Below, piece by piece: positions 1 through 4,145 of a stretch of 6,128 nucleotides of DNA (the first letter of the stretch is position 1; every line of letters begins with the position of its first letter). This DNA is from Candidatus Bathyarchaeota archaeon. GTDB taxonomy: Archaea > Thermoproteota > Bathyarchaeia > Bathyarchaeales > SOJC01. The notes beneath the pieces were generated by a model. The model worked only from the letters and a program-made list of their open reading frames with translations. It was not told where the DNA came from and did not search any database. The stretch covers positions 1-6,128 of the forward strand of contig JAGLZJ010000055.1 of assembly GCA_023131555.1 (NCBI GenBank). Reading direction: 5' to 3'. Made by a program: the position numbers and the translations under genes.

Positions 1-180
1 GAGCTGTCAAGCAAGGAAACCGAGAAGGTCCCCGAGTCAATGCAGGATGAGGATTCAGAGCAGGAGATACCTAAAGATTGTCCTCAATTCTACGGATACT
101 TGAAGACCCGACCGAAAGGCGAATCATTCTCTGACACATGTCTAACCTGCAGAAAGATGCTTGAGTGCCTCATGAAATAG
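1..180 (+). CDS. C-terminal end of a protein with a four-Cys tail motif (5' truncated by window)
   Basis: An open frame runs from base 1 to a TAG at 178-180 and gives 59 residues; the start lies outside the window. The first ~25 residues are acidic and low-complexity (rich in E, S, D), like a linker. The tail is compact: C27-P, then G-Y-L and R-P-K (32-39), then C47-x2-C50 and C56. From memory, a similar arrangement (Cys, FGYL-like, RPK, then C-x2-C-x5-C) ends a number of uncharacterised archaeal proteins, probably as a metal- or Fe-S-binding tail. The four Cys and their spacing are seen directly; metal binding is inferred. The function of the whole protein cannot be judged because its main domains are upstream. 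The next gene on this strand starts over 70 bases later and seems to have its own TATA-like element. Confidence 0.7.
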   Translation, partial: ELSSKETEKVPESMQDEDSEQEIPKDCPQFYGYLKTRPKGESFSDTCLTCRKMLECLMK

Positions 181-235
181 AATGCACCAAGCGAGGACGG
201 TTACTGTTTATCTGTTGGACAGGTAGACAATAATG

Positions 236-243
236 TTTATTAA
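236..243 (+). promoter_or_regulatory. possible TATA box for the small membrane protein gene
   Basis: TTTATTAA lies in the short intergenic space after the truncated gene. An archaeal start site about 26 bases downstream of its centre would fall near 265-270. That is after the TTG at 256 and about 22 nt before the ATG at 292, so it favours the ATG. The call rests on AT content and spacing only. Confidence 0.3.
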
Positions 244-291
244 GAATTCAGATACTTGTTTAGTTCAGCATTATTCCGCAGCGTAGTCAAT

Positions 292-531
292 ATGATCAAC
301 ATAGCGACGTTCTCAGTATTCTTCGCGATCTACTCAATCTCTTCACTGATGGTTCAAGCACCTCTATTCCCAGGAAATGCAATATGCGACGTGCTACAAA
401 TCTCGGATATGACCCAAGCAATCGTCGCTAATGCTTTCGTAAACGGTATCTTTTACGGGTTTGCAACGTGGATAATCTACTATATTGGCTCAAGCTGGAT
501 AAAACGAAAGCTTCAGAAACAAGAAGACTGA
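292..531 (+). CDS. small membrane protein, two predicted transmembrane helices, unknown function
   Basis: I do not recognise this gene. From the ATG at 292 it encodes 79 residues; a longer reading from TTG at 256 adds 12 (91 residues). The ATG is preferred because the TATA-like element at 236-243 would start transcription after 256; neither start has a clear Shine-Dalgarno. The protein begins with a hydrophobic helix (about residues 3-22). A short loop follows with one Cys and several polar residues (PLFPGNAICDVLQISD). A second helix (about 42-66, rich in F, G, I, Y, W) then ends in a basic tail (KRKLQKQED). The basic C-terminus suggests a cytoplasmic end, and two helices put the N-terminus on the same side. 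It ends 10 bases from the 3' end of the opposing zinc-ribbon gene, so the two are convergent. Confidence 0.55.
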   Translation: MINIATFSVFFAIYSISSLMVQAPLFPGNAICDVLQISDMTQAIVANAFVNGIFYGFATWIIYYIGSSWIKRKLQKQED

Positions 532-541
532 GAAGGCAAGC

Positions 542-769
542 CTAGAGAGATGTGAACCCGGTGAGGTGCATAGTGGTCTTGCACTTGTTGCACTGTATAA
601 CGAGTTCCTCTAATTGTTCATTCCTTTTCATTTTGACGTTCTGAATTATGTACGTTTCTTCAGACTTGTCCTCAGGTGAGATAACAGATCCACATTGTGG
701 ACAAGGAAAATCACCGCTTCCTTCAATCTTGGTAAGGTCGATGGCATGCATCGTGGAGGGTTTCTTCAT
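542..769 (-). CDS. small zinc-ribbon protein (C-P-x-C-G ... C-N-K-C)
   Basis: This 75-residue protein has two Cys knuckles: C23-P-Q-C26-G and C60-N-K-C63. They are separated by 33 residues of alternating charged and hydrophobic sequence that could form the beta-hairpin of a zinc ribbon. The N-terminus reads MKKPSTMHAIDLTKIEG, and the S-P-E-D and L-E-E-L-V-I-Q stretches are typical of a small archaeal family that I recall as widespread but uncharacterised. Nothing shows an enzymatic role; nucleic-acid or protein contact through the ribbon is the usual guess. The ATG at 769 is chosen over the internal ATG at codon 7 because GTGGGAT lies just upstream and a TATA-like stretch at 811-822 fits a ~20-nt leader. 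The gene is divergent from thyA and convergent with the small membrane protein gene. Confidence 0.85.
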   Translation of the reverse strand: MKKPSTMHAIDLTKIEGSGDFPCPQCGSVISPEDKSEETYIIQNVKMKRNEQLEELVIQCNKCKTTMHLTGFTSL

Positions 770-810
770 AATCCCACTTTCCCGATATCTGTTGAGCCCT
801 TGTACACGAT

Positions 811-822
811 ATGCATAAATAA
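811..822 (-). promoter_or_regulatory. probable TATA box for the 75-residue zinc-ribbon gene
   Basis: Read on the minus strand this is TTATTTATGCAT. A start about 26 bases downstream falls near 790, giving a leader of roughly 20 nt before the ATG at 769. This is a motif-and-distance call only. Confidence 0.4.
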
Positions 823-870
823 CATTTGTGAATCACGGATCAAGAGGACCCGATGAAACTACGCGCTAGA

Positions 871-896
871 GTCAAATAAACGAACAGTCTATACTT
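871..896 (+). promoter_or_regulatory. candidate TATA elements for thyA
   Basis: Two AT-rich candidates precede thyA: CAAATAAAC (874-882) and CTATACTT (889-896). The first would start transcription near 904, giving a ~28-nt leader that includes the Shine-Dalgarno at 919-924. The second would start near 918, giving a leader of about 14 nt that barely includes it. The first fits better with use of that Shine-Dalgarno. Confidence 0.3.
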
Positions 897-918
897 CTGT
901 TTCACCAAATCAGCAAGC

Positions 919-924
919 AGGAGG
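919..924 (+). promoter_or_regulatory. Shine-Dalgarno AGGAGG that points to an AUU start for thyA
   Basis: AGGAGG is a full match to the core of the archaeal anti-Shine-Dalgarno. It lies 7 nt before an in-frame ATT at 932. The nearest conventional start, GTG at 947, is 22 nt away, which is too far for normal spacing. In frame between them are only ATT, AAG, CAC, CTG and AAG. This site therefore decides the start. Confidence 0.65.
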
Positions 925-931
925 AGTTACG

Positions 932-1639
932 ATTAAGCACCTGAAGGTGACGGCTTTTGACTGTCCAGATGCATGGCATAAGACACTGAATGCCATCTGG
1001 GAGCATGGTGATAATTTCGATGTGCACTATGGCTCGGAATGTGCAAAAACAAAGAAACTCAATATTTCAATTGAGATCATGAGGCCGGAGACGAGACCTC
1101 TGGTAGATGACAAAGCACCATGCAGCATGAAGTACGTTCAGTGGTACGCTCTGAAATACCTGTGGTCTGGTTTGCTTGAAGATGAAACATACACTTATGG
1201 AAGCAGACTCAGACAACCAGTGGATCAAATCGAGAAAGCAATCGAACGCTATCTGGAAAAACCCCATGACAGACAGATAACACTAGCCATTCGACTTCCA
1301 CGAGACATACTGAAAGAAGTTAACGAGAGAAAGCATGAACCTCCTTGCTTGAGCCTGATCGACACTGAAATTTCCGAAGACGAGCTTCACCTCACCAGCT
1401 ACTTTAGATCCTGGGACGCTTATGCAGGTCTTCCAGCCAACATAGCCGGCATTCAACTATTCAATGAAGCATTAGTCTCAGAACTCAATAAAAGAGGGGG
1501 TCTCTCGATTGAGCCGGGAAGATTGATTTTTCACTCAAAAAACTGCCATATTTATGAAAGACAGCTTAAGCTGGTTCAAGATCTTCTCAAGCCGAATAAG
1601 AACGCTAGAAAGAGACCGTACCATAAATCCACAGAATGA
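932..1639 (+). CDS. thyA: thymidylate synthase, methanogen-type (dTMP synthase)
   Basis: The predicted role is reductive methylation of dUMP to dTMP with a methylene-pterin cofactor in the cytoplasm. Numbered from ATT 932 (235 residues), ThyA marks appear in order. Y-G-S-R-L lies at 89-93. An R-Q pair at 114-115 matches the phosphate-binding arginine loop. The catalytic Cys139 sits in E-P-P-C-L. R159-S-W-D162 matches the R-S-x-D dUMP phosphate/active-site motif. G-L-P-A-N170-I-A holds the Asn that selects uracil over cytosine. H206-I-Y208 contacts the ribose. The protein is shorter than bacterial ThyA (about 264) and fits the short archaeal/methanogen type, which may use tetrahydromethanopterin or folate; the sequence does not decide. 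The start is chosen from AGGAGG at 919-924; if GTG 947 is used the protein has 230 residues, with the active site intact. It is convergent with htpX, 16 bases apart. Confidence 0.9.
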   Translation: MKHLKVTAFDCPDAWHKTLNAIWEHGDNFDVHYGSECAKTKKLNISIEIMRPETRPLVDDKAPCSMKYVQWYALKYLWSGLLEDETYTYGSRLRQPVDQIEKAIERYLEKPHDRQITLAIRLPRDILKEVNERKHEPPCLSLIDTEISEDELHLTSYFRSWDAYAGLPANIAGIQLFNEALVSELNKRGGLSIEPGRLIFHSKNCHIYERQLKLVQDLLKPNKNARKRPYHKSTE

Positions 1640-1655
1640 AATGCGTACATGGAGA

Positions 1656-2693
1656 CTATATGTGTTCATAGATGCTTCTACGTGTATATCGACCAGTATT
1701 CATTTCGTCATCGATCTCTCGGAGCAAGAGAATTCTTCGGTAGGTTGGGGGATGAGTTGACAGCCACCTGTTTACGGCGGTCCAAGCTGAACTTGCTTCC
1801 TTCTCCATTGCGAGCTGAAGCTCCCGTTCATCGAGGACGCCGTCACGGTCAAGATCGTATGTGTCCTTTCGCTCAACAATACGCTTGAACTCAAGCTTGG
1901 CCATGGCAGGGTCTCCAATGTAGAATGTTCTTGCATGAGTCGTGGGCTTCGGAGAGAGAGATAAACCATACGTTATCTTTGCCAGGGCGCTCTGCAGCTG
2001 CCTTGGTTGACCCGTAACATAGGCAGAATAAGCGTCTGCGTAGTGTTCACGCAGTCTGCTCAAGCCCTTGACAAGAAGAAGAGTGAATATGTAAATCACG
2101 TAAGCGCATATGGCCACAAGGATGAGTATCATTTTGAAACCTGCTCCTTTCTTGCTGTTGGAGCGTCCTCCACCCCATCTCGCCGCCTGAAAGGTCCCCC
2201 ACGCGATCCAGTATGCGAGAAGTGGTAGGGCTGAAAGCATAGTGACTACGAAGTAGTCCTTATGCTTGAGATGCCCTAATTCGTGTCCAATAACTGCTCT
2301 CACTTCACTTTTGTTCAATTGTCGAAGAAGGCCCTCATGCACTGCTAGCGTAGCGTCTTTTGCGGTTCTGCCGAAGATGAATGCATTGGGGGTTTCATCT
2401 GGAACAAGAGCAAGCTTCGGCGACACCAAGCCATTCTTCTCACAGAGCGCCCCCACTGTTGATTCAAGCCACGGATTCTCTCCTCGATCCAGATAGCGTA
2501 GATGTGTAGACCCTCGAACTATGACGGGCCCAATCAAGTATTGTATTATCAGGAACAAAAGAGTCGCCAGAAACGCCAACACCAATGGGAGGCTGAGCAA
2601 GAAGGTTACAGCTGCCAAGAAAATTGTGAATACGATGCTCACTAGAAGGATGGACATAGTCATGGATAATTTCAGTCGAGAAAGCCTGGCCAA
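1656..2693 (-). CDS. htpX: HtpX-like M48 membrane zinc metalloprotease with an inserted EF-hand
   Basis: The family degrades misfolded or damaged membrane proteins. This 345-residue protein has two N-terminal helices (about 12-36 and 38-60), then the zinc site H137-E-L-G-H141 with catalytic E138. Two more helices follow (about 148-168 and 187-209), then R-E216-H-Y-A-D, where E216 should be the third zinc ligand, and T-H-P-P (313-316), usual in HtpX. It exceeds E. coli HtpX (293) partly because of a stretch at about 265-300. That stretch holds a 12-residue loop matching the EF-hand consensus (D280, D282, D284, G285, D288, E291) between two helix-like segments. This suggests calcium binding on the cytoplasmic side, where the protease domain lies in HtpX. 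The TTG start at 2693 is preferred to ATG 2661-2663 because the latter lacks a Shine-Dalgarno and would trim the residues before the first helix; this is uncertain. The gene is divergent from the 2844 operon. Confidence 0.92.
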   Translation of the reverse strand: MARLSRLKLSMTMSILLVSIVFTIFLAAVTFLLSLPLVLAFLATLLFLIIQYLIGPVIVRGSTHLRYLDRGENPWLESTVGALCEKNGLVSPKLALVPDETPNAFIFGRTAKDATLAVHEGLLRQLNKSEVRAVIGHELGHLKHKDYFVVTMLSALPLLAYWIAWGTFQAARWGGGRSNSKKGAGFKMILILVAICAYVIYIFTLLLVKGLSRLREHYADAYSAYVTGQPRQLQSALAKITYGLSLSPKPTTHARTFYIGDPAMAKLEFKRIVERKDTYDLDRDGVLDERELQLAMEKEASSAWTAVNRWLSTHPPTYRRILLLREIDDEMNTGRYTRRSIYEHI

Positions 2694-2727
2694 CTGATAC
2701 CCTGATGGAAATCTAAGAAAGCAGCTT

Positions 2728-2736
2728 CATGATAAG
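2728..2736 (-). promoter_or_regulatory. weak TATA-like element for htpX
   Basis: On the minus strand this reads CTTATCATG. A start ~26 bases downstream would fall near 2706, 10-14 nt before the TTG at 2693. The match to a TATA consensus is weak. Confidence 0.25.
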
Positions 2737-2742
2737 CATTCT

Positions 2743-2758
2743 TCTCGAATCTTCGAGA
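2743..2758. promoter_or_regulatory. perfect inverted repeat in the htpX/membrane-protein divergent region (candidate operator)
   Basis: TCTCGAA-TC-TTCGAGA is a perfect 7+2+7 dyad. It lies just upstream of the weak htpX TATA (2728-2736) and about 45 bases upstream of the strong TATA of the opposite gene (2803-2808). Its place between divergent promoters suits a dimeric regulator. It is not an obvious match to the Pyrococcus Phr heat-shock operator as I recall it. Regulator identity is unknown. Confidence 0.4.
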
Positions 2759-2802
2759 CAGTTACTCAGAGAGCATTTGCACCGATCATGATCCTGAAAT
2801 CA

Positions 2803-2808
2803 TATATA
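2803..2808 (+). promoter_or_regulatory. TATA box of the membrane protein/zinc-ribbon operon
   Basis: TATATA, preceded by an A-rich BRE-like CTGAAATCA, predicts a start near 2831. That leaves a ~13-nt leader holding GGAG (2834-2837) 6 nt before the ATG at 2844. A perfect 10-bp palindrome, GATCATGATC (2784-2793), sits about 9 bases upstream and could be a regulator site. Confidence 0.6.
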
Positions 2809-2843
2809 GCCTAGTTTGCTCCGTTAGGTGATTGGAGAGCGAA

Positions 2844-3203
2844 ATGGCTAGATCTCAACTGGGACTCCTGACTTTCGGTGTTCTGCTCATAATTCTTGCA
2901 GCTTGGTCGGCTGCTTGGATTCTAGATATAATTCTGCTCTGGGATCTGTTCCCAGGAATTATTCTGTCAGTTGGAATCTGGACAGTCTTCCTAGCAGGAA
3001 TCAAAGCTTCCCGTTCAGGTTCAGCAGGAGGTAATGCTTTCAGCACTTTTGGTTGGGGAATGCTCGCCCTCGTACTCGGTGGTTCATGGTGGCTCAGCAA
3101 CCTCGGAATGCCTATAGAGATGACCATTGTCTTTGTCCTTTTGTTACTTGGACTGCTAGCAATAGCAACAGCACTCCGTTCAGCCATGAGTCAGAGAAAG
3201 TAA
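2844..3203 (+). CDS. four-helix membrane protein, first gene of a two-gene operon
   Basis: This gene encodes 119 residues, nearly all hydrophobic. Four predicted helices lie at about 6-28, 30-52, 68-88 and 91-113, with short loops. A polar loop (K-A-S-R-S-G-S-A-G-G-N) separates helices 2 and 3, and the tail is basic (SAMSQRK). The protein looks like two similar helical hairpins, each with a G-rich helix, a W-x-L/F turn and a second helix. That faintly recalls the LiaI/DUF5668-like membrane repeat, but I do not claim membership. The ATG at 2844 is chosen over the in-frame TTG at 2832 because GGAG at 2834-2837 lies 6 nt before the ATG and inside the longer reading. It is followed after 34 bases by the zinc-ribbon gene and shares its upstream region with htpX. 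A partner role at the membrane for the next gene is an inference from context. Confidence 0.75.
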   Translation: MARSQLGLLTFGVLLIILAAWSAAWILDIILLWDLFPGIILSVGIWTVFLAGIKASRSGSAGGNAFSTFGWGMLALVLGGSWWLSNLGMPIEMTIVFVLLLLGLLAIATALRSAMSQRK

Positions 3204-3225
3204 ACCAAGATCGCACTGATACTGG

Positions 3226-3231
3226 AGGAGG
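3226..3231 (+). promoter_or_regulatory. Shine-Dalgarno AGGAGG that points to an AUA start for the zinc-ribbon gene
   Basis: AGGAGG (within GGAGGAGG) lies 6 nt before an in-frame ATA at 3238. The frame is closed upstream by TGA at 3217-3219, and the first in-frame ATG (3379) lies beyond the zinc ribbon. The site therefore decides the start in favour of AUA. ATC at 3244 is an alternative with 12-nt spacing. Confidence 0.6.
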
Positions 3232-3237
3232 TTCACC

Positions 3238-4020
3238 ATAACCATCGTCCATGGAATCAGCTGCTCCCACTGTGGGGCTCCGCTGAGATTCAGTCCAGGA
3301 GAAATTATCAGTACATGCCGCTATTGTGGTTTCACACAGGTAGTTCAAACAGGACAGGCTTTCGCCTTTGAGCATTCAATGCTTCTTAACGAATATGCAA
3401 TAAAGGGTAAAGGTCGGGAGGAAGATCACTCACCCAATATCGACGACCCAGTACTCCAATGGATGTCTACAGGCTTCACAAAACCAAGTGATCTAGCCAG
3501 AGATTCGAAGTTAGTTGAGAGGAGACTGGTCTATCTTCCTTTCTGGGTCATAGATGTCGACGTAACAACTTCCTACGAGGGGATTTTTGAGAGACTTCAA
3601 CCGCCTGTTGTTAAAAAGAGACAGATCAAAAGACACTACGATTGGCTAATTCTTGCCAGAAAAGCTTCTCACTTCCCGGTTAGGGAATATGATGTTCCTT
3701 TGGAAGGAAAAATCCCCTTTGACTTCCGTAAGATTGAGGACTTCGCAGAAGTCTTGAACAGTGAGATGGAGAAAGCTGAAGCGATGGAGAAGGCAGACGA
3801 AGAGATAGCGGCGCTTCATGAATTCCTTGCAAAACAAGAAGTGGATAAAGTGTTGGAAATCAAGACAGAGTCCAACCATGACGAAGCAGTTTACCTCCAT
3901 TCCCCGATCTGGTTCGTTTCCTACGAATACAAAGGAAACAGGTATGAAGTGACCATGGATGGAGCCAAGGGGCAGGTTATCAAAGGAGACCTACCACCAG
4001 TCAAGTTTGGCATTCTCTAG
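3238..4020 (+). CDS. zinc-ribbon protein with a C-terminal YEYKG / DGAxGxVIKG domain, unknown function
   Basis: Reading from ATA 3238 gives 260 residues. A zinc ribbon comes first: C9-S-H-C12-G and C27-R-Y-C30-G, like the TFIIB/rubredoxin-type ribbon that opens many archaeal proteins of unknown role. A beta-rich section follows (about 96-118, Y-L-P-F-W-V-I-D-V). Next is a charged helical stretch rich in E, K and A (about 164-205), possibly a coiled coil. A beta domain ends the protein: P-I-W-F-V-S-Y-E-Y-K-G (223-233) and D-G-A-K-G-Q-V-I-K-G (241-250). No membrane segment is seen. Starting at the first ATG (3379) would discard the whole ribbon, whose four Cys are in frame and well spaced, so translation must begin upstream. 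The gene lies 34 bases after the four-helix membrane gene, so they are probably co-transcribed. A cytoplasmic partner of that membrane protein is plausible but unproven. Confidence 0.8.
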   Translation: MTIVHGISCSHCGAPLRFSPGEIISTCRYCGFTQVVQTGQAFAFEHSMLLNEYAIKGKGREEDHSPNIDDPVLQWMSTGFTKPSDLARDSKLVERRLVYLPFWVIDVDVTTSYEGIFERLQPPVVKKRQIKRHYDWLILARKASHFPVREYDVPLEGKIPFDFRKIEDFAEVLNSEMEKAEAMEKADEEIAALHEFLAKQEVDKVLEIKTESNHDEAVYLHSPIWFVSYEYKGNRYEVTMDGAKGQVIKGDLPPVKFGIL

Positions 4021-4023
4021 GCA

Positions 4024-4047
4024 CGCCTGGATGCACTTATCCAGGCG
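4024..4047 (+). terminator. 9-bp hairpin directly after the zinc-ribbon gene
   Basis: CGCCTGGAT and ATCCAGGCG form a perfect 9-bp stem with a 6-nt loop (GCACTT), starting 3 bases after the stop codon. T-rich stretches follow (CTTCTT at 4055-4060, TTTT at 4068-4071). Archaeal termination relies mainly on T tracts, so the hairpin may serve as a 3'-end stabiliser or transcription end mark for the operon. Confidence 0.5.
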
Positions 4048-4052
4048 AAGTC

Positions 4053-4122
4053 TGCTTCTTCAAAGGGTTTTCCGACAGTGATCTGAGACAGATCACGAAA
4101 CGGTTTATTTCTCGAAGAAGCA
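4053..4122 (+). repeat. concentric inverted repeats enclosing the lysK TATA box
   Basis: An inner dyad, GTGATCTG-aga-CAGATCAC (4078-4096), is perfect over 8+8 bases. An outer pair, TGCTTCTTC (4053-4061) and GAAGAAGCA (4114-4122), is perfect over 9+9 bases. Their centres are at 4087 and 4087.5. A further CCG/CGG (4072-4074 with 4101-4103) can pair between them. The right half contains the TATA-like box. The element could be a regulator operator or, in read-through RNA from the upstream operon, a long interrupted hairpin. Confidence 0.55.
4104..4110 (+). promoter_or_regulatory. TATA box of lysK
   Basis: TTTATTT, preceded by ACGAAACGG, predicts a start around 4131-4134. That is about 12-15 nt before the ATG at 4146. 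The in-frame TTG at 4131 would be at or before the predicted transcript end, so ATG 4146 is favoured. Confidence 0.5.
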
Positions 4123-4145
4123 ATAAAGGATTGGATTACGCTCAC

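Noticed and set aside
209..225. Small hairpin (CTGT-TGG-ACAG) after the truncated first gene
   Set aside because: The arms are only 4 bp with an internal mismatch when extended, so it is within what chance would give.
233..286. Short frame from ATG 233 (17 codons)
   Set aside because: It is in a different frame from the membrane protein, overlaps the likely TATA box and has no recognisable feature.
932..1639. dCMP or dUMP hydroxymethylase instead of thymidylate synthase
   Set aside because: The Asn that selects uracil is kept in G-L-P-A-N-I-A; dCMP hydroxymethylases carry Asp there, and the rest fits methanogen-type ThyA.
2007..2496. Open frames on the + strand opposite htpX
   Set aside because: They lie antisense to a complete protease with all motifs, lack family features and Shine-Dalgarno sites, and appear to be chance frames.
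3379..4020. Start of the zinc-ribbon gene at its first ATG (3379)
   Set aside because: The same frame upstream encodes two well-spaced Cys pairs of a zinc ribbon, preceded by AGGAGG, so the real gene starts earlier.
4131..4145. TTG start for lysK
   Set aside because: The TATA box at 4104-4110 places transcription start at about this base, and no Shine-Dalgarno precedes it; ATG 4146 fits better. The difference is only five residues.
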